In this document: in pieces, positions 48,973 through 57,599 of the stretch
How the letters are laid out: every line of letters starts with the position of its first letter
How positions within the stretch are numbered: position 1 is the first letter of the stretch
Assembly (NCBI GenBank): GCA_003021015.1
Contig: PXRK01000038.1
Coordinates: forward strand, 1-64,000
DNA: 64,000 bases
Origin: Halobacteriales archaeon QS_4_66_20
Lineage (GTDB): Archaea; Halobacteriota; Halobacteria; Halobacteriales; Haloarculaceae
Reading direction: 5' to 3'
Position numbers and translations under genes: made by a program
Notes under the pieces: generated by a model
What the model was told of the DNA's origin: nothing
Database searches by the model: none
Seen by the model: the letters and a program-made list of their open reading frames with translations, nothing else

Positions 48973-51066
48973 CTACCTGTCGACCGTCGAGAGGAGTTCG
49001 GACCGGGACTGCAGCTGTCCGTCGACCACGATAGGCGAGAGACTGTGGGAGAGCGCCTCCTCGACTTCTTCCGGGGCGACGTCGAACTGATCCGACGACG
49101 GAACCAGGTAGTGCTTGTCGTCGGAGTCGATGACGAGGGAGATAATCGAGCCGATGGGGTACGCCTCCGACGGATGGACGTGAGTATCGAAGACGTAGCC
49201 GTCGCTCTTCTGGGAGATGTGAAAGAGCGTCGGGGCACCGCCCTCCGGCTGTGAGAGGATCGCCGTTCGGTTGCCGACAGCGGTGTAGTGGCCGCCGATC
49301 GGGCGCGTCTCCCGGACGATGCTGTGACACGCACCGATCGAGAAGCCGTCATTGAGGAGCTGTCCGATCAGCGTCCCCGTCTGGAGCGCGTACTTGTCGG
49401 CCACGTCGCTGTACGTGACCATCCCGCCGACGCTGCCGCGTTCGACGAGACGTTTGCCCTGCTGGAACGACTGGCAGGCGTTCAAAAAGAACATGTCGAC
49501 GTTGCTCTGTTCGACAGTCCCGACGTCGAGTTCACCGTCTGGACACTGCAGTCCGTCCGGCGTCGCGTGGCCGACGAAGTGGAGGTAGTCCGCGCCGTCT
49601 TCGATCACCGCCCGGAGCTCCGCGACAGAGAGCCGCCGCCTGATGGTCAGCTCCGGCTCCAGGTCGTCCCTCGGGTCCAGCACCTCCTGGAGGTCGGTCG
49701 ACTCCTTGTCCATCTCGATCTCGTTGCAGACGATCGTGATCTCCAGCTCTGACTCGTCGTCCTCGGTCACGTGCGAGTAGTGTTCGTAGCCGTTGACGTC
49801 GAACGTGGCAGAGTTCAGCGGGATGCCGCTGCCGACCCACACCGTCTGGGTGCTGTCGGTTTCCGGCACCGCGACGAACTCCGCCTTGTCGTCGAAGACC
49901 AGCGACGTGGTCCGGGTTTTGCCTGCCCCCGCGGACCCGGAGAACGCCTCGAGTGCCTTGCTGCGGGCCTCGTTCCCGCTGTACCGGGGTGGATCTGCCG
50001 TTCGGACCTGTGCGAGTTCGTACGAGAGGTACGGCAGTGCCTCGACGGCCTCCCGGCCCGGTTCGAGGAGCGCCGTCGTCGGCCAGGTCGGCCCGATCTC
50101 GCTGACCACGTCCCGATCGACCTCCAGATACCGCCCGAGTCGTTCGGCGAGGGGCTGGTCGTACAGGTCCGCGTACGCGAGGTCGACGTCCGACAGGGAC
50201 TCGAACCGCTGTCGCTCGTACAGGTCGATGTCGTACAGCCCTTCCGTCCGAACGAGACAGTCGAGCGTGAAGCAATGAGTGAGCAGTTCGGTCGCCGCGT
50301 CGGCCGTCTCCCGTTCGGTCGGCCGGTAGTCGACGCCGGCGGACGTAGTGAGCGCGAACCCCTCGTCCGGTTCGACGGTCGCCAGCAGGTAGTACGCCAG
50401 CGGCGCGACGCTCATGATCTCAGAACGATTGGGCGGGACTGTGATCGTCACACCGGTCTCCGGTTTCGAAAGCGTGTCCGGCACGTCGAGTTCCTCCCCG
50501 TGAACGAGCCTCGGCGGGTGGCCCCGGAGCGACGAGTACGACCGCTCCGGCGACGCCGTCATCATCGTGTCCCCGAAATACGAGAGTGTCTCCAGCAGGT
50601 CAGCCGGGGAGTCAGTCGTCGTAATCGTCTCCTGGGGGTAGCAGTGGCGTGCCCTGGCGCCGACGGTGACTGTCGATCGCTCCTCACACTGGATCGACAC
50701 CCTGTCCAGCGACGTTTCGCATCTGAACGGCCCCTCTACCCGAACGAACGTCTGGACCGGCGCTTCGATCTGCAGTACGTGTTCTCCCCCGTCGAACGTG
50801 TGGGTTTCGTCTTTCATTAAACACACGTCGACGATATCGCCGTCGGCACCGCGGATCGTGAGTCCGTAGGGGTCTAGCGTCCACAGTCCCGTCGTCTCGG
50901 TCTCGATCGCGTCGGTGACTGGCATCGGGAACCCCTCCGGTGATGATTGTCGAACGTCTATCGGATCGGCAGTCGACAGACCGTACTGCCGCCCGGCTAC
51001 CACGTCCCGGATATGTACGTCTGATTCCCTTTTGGTTGTAAATTCGATTCCCGATTGCATTCCCAA
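48973..51066 (-). CDS. CHAT-domain (caspase-like) protein
   Basis: The 697-aa protein has no signal peptide or membrane segment. The C-terminal third is a CHAT-type cysteine peptidase domain: DYLHFVGHATPDGLQCPDG with His500 and VDMFFLNACQSFQQG with Cys531, then GGMVTYSDVADKYALQTG. The first 450 residues are conserved beta-rich and helical modules (RCETSLDRVSIQCEERSTV, SYSSLRGHPPRLVHGEEL) that I know only from haloarchaea. CHAT proteases are often switched on by a sensor and cleave a partner. The only adjacent candidate partner is the TbsP-like regulator. Confidence 0.82.
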   Translation of the reverse strand: MGMQSGIEFTTKRESDVHIRDVVAGRQYGLSTADPIDVRQSSPEGFPMPVTDAIETETTGLWTLDPYGLTIRGADGDIVDVCLMKDETHTFDGGEHVLQIEAPVQTFVRVEGPFRCETSLDRVSIQCEERSTVTVGARARHCYPQETITTTDSPADLLETLSYFGDTMMTASPERSYSSLRGHPPRLVHGEELDVPDTLSKPETGVTITVPPNRSEIMSVAPLAYYLLATVEPDEGFALTTSAGVDYRPTERETADAATELLTHCFTLDCLVRTEGLYDIDLYERQRFESLSDVDLAYADLYDQPLAERLGRYLEVDRDVVSEIGPTWPTTALLEPGREAVEALPYLSYELAQVRTADPPRYSGNEARSKALEAFSGSAGAGKTRTTSLVFDDKAEFVAVPETDSTQTVWVGSGIPLNSATFDVNGYEHYSHVTEDDESELEITIVCNEIEMDKESTDLQEVLDPRDDLEPELTIRRRLSVAELRAVIEDGADYLHFVGHATPDGLQCPDGELDVGTVEQSNVDMFFLNACQSFQQGKRLVERGSVGGMVTYSDVADKYALQTGTLIGQLLNDGFSIGACHSIVRETRPIGGHYTAVGNRTAILSQPEGGAPTLFHISQKSDGYVFDTHVHPSEAYPIGSIISLVIDSDDKHYLVPSSDQFDVAPEEVEEALSHSLSPIVVDGQLQSRSELLSTVDR

Positions 51067-51146
51067 TCACCTCTGCAAACGCGTGTCTGGGTTATAACGT
51101 TTGGTATAATTCTACTTACAACGCTACCGCCGGAACAGGCATGTCC

Positions 51147-51196
51147 TGATACTGTCGGACGTGAGTACGTGGAGATTTCCACCGCTCTCACCGGAT
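51147..51196. repeat. Repeat motif E2
   Basis: TGATACTGTCGGACGTGAGT, then ACGTGGAGATTTCCACC and CACCGGAT, matching E1 at 14995. It lies in the 211-bp gap 51067-51277, which also contains AT-rich promoter sequence. Confidence 0.5.
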
Positions 51197-51244
51197 GGGG
51201 CGGTGGCTCCGTCCCGCTTTTATCACTCGTTTATTTAATCAAAA

Positions 51245-51252
51245 AATTTATA
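51245..51252 (+). promoter_or_regulatory. TATA box of the small membrane protein gene
   Basis: AATTTATA lies 26-33 nt before the ATG at 51278. Confidence 0.6.
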
Positions 51253-51277
51253 ACTCTCGAACACATTCAGTGACTAC

Positions 51278-51442
51278 ATGCGAAGAAAGTCCCTCCTCGT
51301 TCGCATCGCGGCCAACCCGAGGTTGGTGCTGGTGTGTGCTGTCGTCGTACTGGGGTTCCTGCAGGTCGCAGTCGGTGGTGCGCTCGGCGACGCCCCTGTT
51401 ACGCCGACGGACGGTAACGGAGGTTCAACTGTCGGACCGTAG
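51278..51442 (+). CDS. Small membrane or secreted protein, 54 aa
   Basis: The peptide begins MRRKSLLVRIAANPRLVLVC and has one hydrophobic segment (VLVCAVVVLGFLQVAVGGAL) followed by a polar tail. The positively charged start and single segment fit a small membrane protein class found in haloarchaea. The TATA box supports it. A type C end begins one base after the stop. Confidence 0.6.
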   Translation: MRRKSLLVRIAANPRLVLVCAVVVLGFLQVAVGGALGDAPVTPTDGNGGSTVGP

Positions 51443-51443
51443 C

Positions 51444-51510
51444 TATACACCCGGACGTGATTTGTCTAAGATATCTCGACACAACTCGGGACTTTCAGGT
51501 CGGCAGGTTC
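51444..51510. repeat. Partial palindromic element C4
   Basis: The left end TATACACCCGGACGTGATTT and an interior with AACTCGGGACTTTCAGGTC align with C1. The right half is missing, and the 3' end of the gene at 51495 lies inside the aligned part, so the gene's last codons may derive from the element. Confidence 0.65.
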
Positions 51511-52691
51511 GTTTCTGTCTCCTCACGGCCAATGTCTTCGAGGTGTGCGCTCAGGAGCTGGCGGATCATCACGACCAGCGTGTTGTCGGCGCCCTCGCCG
51601 ACGATGGCTTTCTCCGCCGGCGTCTCGTCCCCGACCGGCTCCTCGAGCGTGCCGAGCATGACGGCTTCGCGGTCGGCCATCACGAGGCGCCCGACCGTGT
51701 CGCCCTCGACGGGGAGGTTGAGCCAGTCGGTCTCGGGTTCCCAGAGGACGACCTCCGGGACGGTCTCCTGGACGAACTCGCGGACGGTCGGGTCGGCGGT
51801 ACCCAGGTACACGTCGACGCCCTCCCGGGCAGCGCGGACGATGCGGCTGAAACACCCGGCCTCCAGCATGTGCGTGTACGTGAACAGGCAGAACAGCTCC
51901 TCGTCGGCGCGCTCGACGAGCCACTGGCCGTAGGAGATCACGCTCTCGCGGTCGTCGAGCGTTCCCAGCTCGTGGTCGGCGTCACCCGTCAACTGCGAAC
52001 GAAAATTCGGGCCGAGCGTGGAGTGCATCCACGGCACCCGAAGGCGTGGGTGACCCTCGTGGGCGACCGTTCCCTCCTCGCGGTCGTACTCGATCAGGCC
52101 GGCGTCGGCGAGCATCGGCAGCTGGGCGTGACGCAGGTCCACGCAGCACCGCTCGACCGCGTCGGACGGGACTGCCTGCTCGGCCGTCCCCGCCTCGCGT
52201 GCCTTCAGTTCGCGTGCCAGCGTCTCCACGTGGATGGGGTGGAACTGGTGGCTGAGGACGTCGAGCACGGTCCGTCGCTGCTCGGCGGCCAGCGCCTCGA
52301 ACAGCGCGTCGAGGGAGTCCTCGGCCCCGTCGTCCGCCGCGAGACAGTCGACGATCCCCTCGTCCTCGTAGACTGGGTGGTCCGTACGCCGAACTGTGCC
52401 CGGTTCGGTTTCCGAGTCGGTGTCGCGCACGACCAGCCGCGCGGCTTCGAGCTTCGGCAGGTGGACGTGATGTAACTGCTGGCGTGCCCTGGCGACGTGC
52501 TCGCCGTCAGGGTCGGCGTTACCTGGGCTCTCCGCTCGCGTGCACAGGGCTACTGCGAGTTCCTCCTCGGTCGGCGGCTCGGACGCCGCTCCGAGGATCG
52601 AGAGGAGTTCGCGGCGTTCGGACTGCGCCAGGCTGGCAAAGAGCGTGTTTAGCTGACTCGGGTCGTCGGGAGTGTTGGTGTTTGGCGTCAT
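51495..52691 (-). CDS. Transcription regulator with two DUF7344-type winged helices
   Basis: The 398-aa cytoplasmic protein has two related N-terminal winged-helix units: about 12-95 (LFASLAQSERRELLSIL...) and about 125-215 (LFEALAAEQRRTVLDVLSHQ). Each ends in a L-P-x-L-x-x-A-x-L/R pattern. The C-terminal 180 residues (VISYGQWLVERADEELFCLF, GVDVYLGTADPTVREFV, VMADREAVMLGTL) resemble the ligand-binding part of TrmB-like regulators. The last codons fall in element C4. Targets are unknown; the Bat-like gene is divergent. Confidence 0.75.
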   Translation of the reverse strand: MTPNTNTPDDPSQLNTLFASLAQSERRELLSILGAASEPPTEEELAVALCTRAESPGNADPDGEHVARARQQLHHVHLPKLEAARLVVRDTDSETEPGTVRRTDHPVYEDEGIVDCLAADDGAEDSLDALFEALAAEQRRTVLDVLSHQFHPIHVETLARELKAREAGTAEQAVPSDAVERCCVDLRHAQLPMLADAGLIEYDREEGTVAHEGHPRLRVPWMHSTLGPNFRSQLTGDADHELGTLDDRESVISYGQWLVERADEELFCLFTYTHMLEAGCFSRIVRAAREGVDVYLGTADPTVREFVQETVPEVVLWEPETDWLNLPVEGDTVGRLVMADREAVMLGTLEEPVGDETPAEKAIVGEGADNTLVVMIRQLLSAHLEDIGREETETNLPT

Positions 52692-52838
52692 GGATTAACA
52701 GGCTGCCCGGCCCTTCGGAACTGTGGACCTATGTTCGTGCGTATTTCCTCTAACTACCCCTTCGAGGGTAAGGTCTGTCTAGAACTGATTAGGGAAGGCG
52801 TCGTGGAGGGACTATACGTTTTCCTACGAGAACCCGTC

Positions 52839-52859
52839 TCATACGAAATGATTGTATGA
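52839..52859. promoter_or_regulatory. Inverted repeat upstream of the Bat-like gene
   Basis: TCATAC and GTATGA flank a 9-nt spacer (GAAATGATT), about 110 bp before the chosen start. It could be an operator or a decayed type A end. Confidence 0.35.
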
Positions 52860-52948
52860 AAGGTACGTACCATCTGCTATCCAGGTTTATGGGACTTACT
52901 GCCTCCGCCGGCGGAGGGTTGATGTACTGTGGGCACATTCTGGTGGTA

Positions 52949-55900
52949 ATGACTACACCAGCACTCACCGAGCCGTTGCGGGAGACCCTCGATGCCTTCG
53001 AGCGGGAAGGTGAGCCGCTGACGACCAGCGAGGTGACGGCGCAGGTAGACGTGAGTCGCCGGAGCACGTACGAACGCCTGGAACGGCTGGTCGAGCGCGG
53101 ATACCTGGAGACGAAGAAGGTCGGCGCCAGCGCCCGTGTCTGGTGGCTGCCGACGTCGACCCCGGATCAGGCAGGTGGGACGGCCGCGACTGTCCGTTCG
53201 GGCGACCCGGCTCGCCGGCAGGGAGCGGCGCAGTCATCGGCAGACCCGTTCGTCCGCGGACTGCTGGAGACCCAGCGGGACATCGTCTACGCGTTCGACG
53301 CCGACGGACAGCTCTGCAGGTGGAACGACCGCCTCGAGGAAGTGACCGGCTACACGGCAGCGGAGATCAGGTCGATGGAGGCGCTCGCGTTCGTCCCTGA
53401 TTCGGCGACCGAGGAAGCCGCCGCGGTCGTCGAGCGGGTGCTCGAGAACGGCGAACGCCTGACCGTCGAACTGCCGCTGGAGACCGCCGACGGCGAGCGG
53501 CTCCCTTACGAGTACAGCATCGCCCCGATGACCGACCCCGACGGCACTATCACGGGCGTAACCGGCATCGCACGCGGCGTCAGCGACCGCAACGCCAGGG
53601 AGCACGAACGCGAACTCGAACGGTACGAGACGCTGTTCGAGGAGTCGAAGGACGTCAACGTGGTGGTCGACGAGACCGGCGAGTTCAGCTATCTCACGCC
53701 GTCGGTCGCCACCGTCTTCGGCTACGACCAGGAGGAACTCGTGGGGGAGGTCGGCTTCGAGTACGTTCATCCGGACGACCGCGAGGAGGCGATGGCGGAG
53801 TTCACAAAGATGCTGGAGACGCCCGGCTACGAGGCCGAGACTGAGTTCCGGTTCCGGCACGGGGACGGCTCCTGGATCGTCGTGGAGGCGCTTGCCCGGG
53901 ACCTCCGGGACGACCCCACGATCAACGGGATCGTCGTCTACACCCGCGACGTCACCGAGCGCCGGCAGCGCGAGCAGACCCTCGAGCGCTACGCAGGGCT
54001 GATCGACGCCATCGGCGACCCCGTCTACGAACTCGACGCACAGGGGCGGTTCACGTTCGTCAACGAGGCGTTCGTCGAGTACACGGGGTACGACGAAGCG
54101 GAGCTGCTCGGCGAGCACGTCTCGACCGGCCTGAACGAGGACGCGATCGCCCGCAGCGAGGCGGAGATCGGACAGCTCCTGCACGATCCCGAGGGGACCG
54201 CTACCCTCGAGTACGAAGTGACGACCAAGGACGGCGAACGCATCCCCGTCGAGAACCGGATCACGTTACTGACCGACGATGACGGGCGGATCCGCGGCTC
54301 GGCAGGCGTCGTGCGGGACATCAGCGACCGGAAGCGCCGCGAGCGGGAGCTACAGTCCCGGGTTCGCCAGCAGGAACTGATCACCGAACTGGGCCGGCAG
54401 GCGCTCGACGAACACGAACCCGACGCGCTGATGGCGAACGCGGCGGAACTGGTCGCGGAGACGCTCGACAACGAGTACTGCGGAGTGCTCGACCTCGACG
54501 CGTCGGCCGGCCGCCTCCTGTTGCGCCAGGGCGTCGGCTGGGACGAGGGCATCGTCGGCGAGGCGGCCATCTCGTCGGTGGCGGACAACTCGCAGGCAGC
54601 GTACACGCTGGCACACGAGGGCCCGGTCGTGGTCGAGGATCTGACGAGCGAGTCGCGGTTCAGCGGCCCCGGCCTGCTCACCAGCCACGGCGTCAAAAGC
54701 GGCATCAGCGTCGTCATCGGCTCGGAGGGCGAGCCCTGGGGAATCCTCGGCACCCACGACACGACGGCGAAGACGTTCAGCGAGCACGACGTGAACTTTG
54801 TCCAGTCGGTCGCGAACGTCCTCGCGACGGCGATCAACCGCCACCACAACGAGCAGGCGATCCGCGAGCAACGCGAGGCGCTCGCGACGCTCAACAATCT
54901 CAACCGGATCGTCAGCGACATCACGGAGACGGTGATCGCGAAGTCGACCCGCGAGGAGATCGAGCAGTCGGTCTGTGAGGCGCTCGCGGCCACCGGCTCC
55001 TACGAGTTCGCGTGGATCGGCGAAGGCGACCTGACGTCGGAGGTCGTCGAACCCCGGGTAACCGTCGGCACGGCGGGGTATCTGGACGACGCCGAAATCC
55101 TGCTCGACCCCGGCGACGACAGGGGCGAAGGGCCGACCGGGCGGGCGCTCCGCACGGGGGAGGTACAGACAACGAACGACAGCAGGGAAGATGCGCGATA
55201 CGGCCCGTGGCAGGAGCTCGCGGCGGAGTACGGCTTTCGCTCCTCCGCTGCGATCCCGATCGTCCACGAGGAGACGACCTACGGGGTACTGAACGTTTAC
55301 GCCGACCGGCCGAACGCCTTCGAGTCCGCGGAACGACGCGTCATCAGCCGCCTCGGCGAGGTCGTCGGTCACGCCATCGCGAGCGTCGAGCGCAAGCGGG
55401 CGCTCATGTCCGAGGAAGCGGTCGAACTCACGTTCCAGATCCGGGACGCCTTCACCGAACTCGATGTCGCCGTGGATCCCGCAGGCACCATCTCCTTCGA
55501 CGCGGTCGTCCCCGTCAAAGACGACGCGTTCCTCGTGTACGGGACCGCTACCGCCGGCGCACGGGAGACGCTGACGGCGCTGTACGATCGGCTCCCCTCC
55601 TGGGAGCGGGTCACTTTCCACGCGGAGGAGGGGGCGTCCACGTTCGAACTCCGGGCGGTCGATCCGCCGGTGCTTTCCGTGCTGACGTCGTTCGGCGGGT
55701 CATTCGAGAAGGGAGCCATCGAGGACGGCGACCTCCGGATGCAGGTGCACCTCTCCCCGAGTGCGGACGTCAGGCGGTTCATCGAGACGGTCCAGGAGAG
55801 CTACCCGGGGATGGAGATGGTGACCCGCCAGCAAGTCGCGCGCACCGCCGACCGGGGGCGGTCCGCCGCGAACGTTCTCGACGAGTCGCTGACCGACAGC

Positions 55901-56071
55901 CAGCGGACGGCGCTCGAGGCCGCCTTCCACGCGGGCTTTTTCGAGTGGCCCCGCGACAGCTCCGGCGAGGAGGTCGCCGACTCGCTGGACATCGCAGCAC
56001 CGACGTTCCACAACCACCTCCGCAAGGCCGAGCGGAAGCTCGTCGCGTCGGTGCTCGGAGCCGAGCGGTAG
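52949..56071 (+). CDS. Bat-like PAS/GAF/HTH_10 regulator
   Basis: The 1040-aa protein begins with a winged helix (1-62, PLTTSEVTAQVDVSRRSTYE), then PAS 1 (100-217), PAS 2 (219-340), PAS 3 (342-467), GAF 1 (475-625) and GAF 2 (648-815). The Bat coupling domain (about 824-965) and HTH_10 (976-1035, LTDSQRTALEAAFHAGFFEW) follow. Relatives include the bacterio-opsin activator and other light, redox or oxygen sensors. The start MTTPALTEPL fits the family; a start 27 nt upstream (MYCGHILVV) is possible given the GTTTATG box at 52884. No opsin gene is in the window. Confidence 0.9.
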   Translation: MTTPALTEPLRETLDAFEREGEPLTTSEVTAQVDVSRRSTYERLERLVERGYLETKKVGASARVWWLPTSTPDQAGGTAATVRSGDPARRQGAAQSSADPFVRGLLETQRDIVYAFDADGQLCRWNDRLEEVTGYTAAEIRSMEALAFVPDSATEEAAAVVERVLENGERLTVELPLETADGERLPYEYSIAPMTDPDGTITGVTGIARGVSDRNAREHERELERYETLFEESKDVNVVVDETGEFSYLTPSVATVFGYDQEELVGEVGFEYVHPDDREEAMAEFTKMLETPGYEAETEFRFRHGDGSWIVVEALARDLRDDPTINGIVVYTRDVTERRQREQTLERYAGLIDAIGDPVYELDAQGRFTFVNEAFVEYTGYDEAELLGEHVSTGLNEDAIARSEAEIGQLLHDPEGTATLEYEVTTKDGERIPVENRITLLTDDDGRIRGSAGVVRDISDRKRRERELQSRVRQQELITELGRQALDEHEPDALMANAAELVAETLDNEYCGVLDLDASAGRLLLRQGVGWDEGIVGEAAISSVADNSQAAYTLAHEGPVVVEDLTSESRFSGPGLLTSHGVKSGISVVIGSEGEPWGILGTHDTTAKTFSEHDVNFVQSVANVLATAINRHHNEQAIREQREALATLNNLNRIVSDITETVIAKSTREEIEQSVCEALAATGSYEFAWIGEGDLTSEVVEPRVTVGTAGYLDDAEILLDPGDDRGEGPTGRALRTGEVQTTNDSREDARYGPWQELAAEYGFRSSAAIPIVHEETTYGVLNVYADRPNAFESAERRVISRLGEVVGHAIASVERKRALMSEEAVELTFQIRDAFTELDVAVDPAGTISFDAVVPVKDDAFLVYGTATAGARETLTALYDRLPSWERVTFHAEEGASTFELRAVDPPVLSVLTSFGGSFEKGAIEDGDLRMQVHLSPSADVRRFIETVQESYPGMEMVTRQQVARTADRGRSAANVLDESLTDSQRTALEAAFHAGFFEWPRDSSGEEVADSLDIAAPTFHNHLRKAERKLVASVLGAER

Positions 56072-56087
56072 ATGGTCGCGGCCGATG

Positions 56088-56106
56088 TATACCCGGACGT
56101 GATCAG
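56088..56106. repeat. Solo type C end (C5)
   Basis: TATACCCGGACGTGATCAG lies in the 31 bp between the convergent stops of the Bat-like gene and the kinase-like gene. The TCA (stop, minus strand) of the latter is inside it. Confidence 0.6.
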
Positions 56107-56717
56107 AGCGGCACGTCGGGCGTCTCGAACGCGCCTTCGTCGCCGTCCGGGTCGTACTCCTCGATGGCCGTCCGGACGATCTCGAACACGCCGCGCTTGC
56201 TCCAGCGTGCCGTGTTCAGCTGGAGGTCGTAGAACGCCCGGTCGTCGATGTCGATCTCGTAGTAGGAGTCGAACCGCTGGGCCTCGCTGAACTCCCGGAC
56301 CTGCATCTCGGCGACGGTCTCTTCGCGGTCGCTGACCCGCTCTTTCCGGACCTCTATCGGCGCGTCGAGCCAGATGCGGAGGTCCGCGCGGTCACCCGCG
56401 AGCCAGCCGGCCAGCCGCGACTCCAGAATGCAGGGTTTGTTCGACACGCCCCACTTCTCGGCGATGTCCTGGATCCGCTTGTCCAGCTCCCGGTCCAGCT
56501 CCTCGGACTCCTGGGCTTTCGCGGTGAGCTGGGTGAGTGTCATCCCGCGCTTTTCGGCGAGGTCACGGAAGATATCTCCACCCGAAATGTACGGGCAGTC
56601 CTTCGCCTCCGCAAGCTGGGTGCACAGCGTCGTTGCCCCGCAGCCGGGCGGTCCGGAGACTGTGACGAGGAGGTTTCTCTCGATCGACGGCGACGGGTCG
56701 CTCGTGGCGTCGCTCAT
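56103..56717 (-). CDS. Cytidylate kinase-like protein with altered P-loop
   Basis: The 204-aa protein follows archaeal CMP kinases: YISGGDIFRDLAEKRGMTL, CILESRLAGWLAGDRADLRI with Arg, and YYEIDIDDRAFYDLQLNTARW. The Walker A region reads GPPGCGATT (residues 22-30), with Ala28 where the nucleotide-binding Lys should be. Haloarchaea usually have a canonical cmk elsewhere. This paralogue may therefore be a weak kinase or a nucleotide sensor. The N-terminal 14 residues are an acidic extension. Confidence 0.82.
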   Translation of the reverse strand: MSDATSDPSPSIERNLLVTVSGPPGCGATTLCTQLAEAKDCPYISGGDIFRDLAEKRGMTLTQLTAKAQESEELDRELDKRIQDIAEKWGVSNKPCILESRLAGWLAGDRADLRIWLDAPIEVRKERVSDREETVAEMQVREFSEAQRFDSYYEIDIDDRAFYDLQLNTARWSKRGVFEIVRTAIEEYDPDGDEGAFETPDVPL

Positions 56718-56826
56718 GGCTCACTCCTGCTGCTGGATCGACAAAAAAGGGGGGTATTCCGGGTCGCCTGCCCGGAGCCCAGCTGTCGCCTGCTGATGGG
56801 TGAGCACGCTGCGACCGCTCCCCGTC

Positions 56827-56936
56827 ATACGGTTGTGCGTGAGTATTTTCAGTACCAGGTCCCAGCGTCGTGGGTTCGCGGGCTGAAACGCGTCCCGTGT
56901 GACACCGTAGCGGTAACGAATCACGAACGACCGTAT
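56827..56936. repeat. Palindromic element A3 (110 bp)
   Basis: Ends ATACGGTTGTGCGTGA and TCACGAACGACCGTAT with internal GTATTTTCAG and GGGCTGAAACG, a diverged type A. Its last base is part of the stop codon of the deaminase gene. Confidence 0.88.
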
Positions 56937-57388
56937 CAGTAGAACGCCTCGTGGACGCGTTTCCCCTCGGCTTCGAGGACGGGGCCGTCGACAGTCGTGG
57001 TTCCGCCCTTGCGCTCGATCAGTTCCTCGCAGGAGATGCCGCTGGATTCCTTCCCCTGGATGGCCGCGAGCGACGCGCCAGCGACGCTGTAGACGACCTG
57101 GTCGAGCCCGGCGTAGTGGATGGCTGTCGCGCACATCTCACAGGGTTCGGTGCTGGTGTACATGGTGCAGTCAGCGAGTTCGTCGGCGTCGAGTTCGCGG
57201 GCGGCCCACCGAGCGAGCTTCAGCTCCGGATGTGCGGTGACGTCGTCGTCGGTCACCGTGGTGTTTTTCGCCCGCCTGACTACGGAGTCGCCGACGACGA
57301 GCAGCGAGCCGAAGGGGGTGTTCCCGTCCGATACCGCGTCCCGCGCCAGGTCGATCGCCTCCCGGATATAGTCCTCGTCCGTGAGCAT
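56936..57388 (-). CDS. Nucleoside/nucleobase deaminase (CDA fold)
   Basis: The 150-aa zinc hydrolase has TAHPELKLARWAA (His and the catalytic Glu) and STEPCEMCATAIHYAG (Cys pair), plus GNTPFGSLLVVGDSVV near the start. This matches the guanine/cytosine deaminase and tRNA adenosine deaminase group. In archaea a free base or nucleoside substrate is more likely. Its neighbours (CMP-kinase-like, hydantoinase, NCS2 permease) favour pyrimidine or purine salvage. Confidence 0.87.
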   Translation of the reverse strand: MLTDEDYIREAIDLARDAVSDGNTPFGSLLVVGDSVVRRAKNTTVTDDDVTAHPELKLARWAARELDADELADCTMYTSTEPCEMCATAIHYAGLDQVVYSVAGASLAAIQGKESSGISCEELIERKGGTTTVDGPVLEAEGKRVHEAFY

Positions 57389-57476
57389 ACGCGCTCGTTC
57401 GTCCGGCGGGGCTTAGTGTCCTGTGGTCACTGTCCCATCACTCGCCGTCTCCGCATCCGCGTCCTCGTGGTGTGCC

Positions 57477-57599
57477 TCAAAATGCGGTCCCGCAGGCCGG
57501 ACACGCAGGGGCACCATCACCTGTGGACGGCTCGACGCTGAGCTGGCAGTGCTCACACCAGCGACGCCGGACGTCGTCGTGGGGCGTGTTGTGCGCCAC
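57477..57599 (-). CDS. Small zinc-ribbon protein, 40 aa
   Basis: The GTG-started peptide reads MAHNTPHDDVRRR, WCEHCQLSVEPS and PACPACGTAF: two Cys pairs with normal zinc-ribbon spacing. A GGTTTAAA box lies about 22-29 nt upstream on the minus strand, in otherwise AT-rich sequence. This supports a real leaderless gene. It may be a stand-alone microprotein; function unknown. Confidence 0.6.
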   Translation of the reverse strand: MAHNTPHDDVRRRWCEHCQLSVEPSTGDGAPACPACGTAF

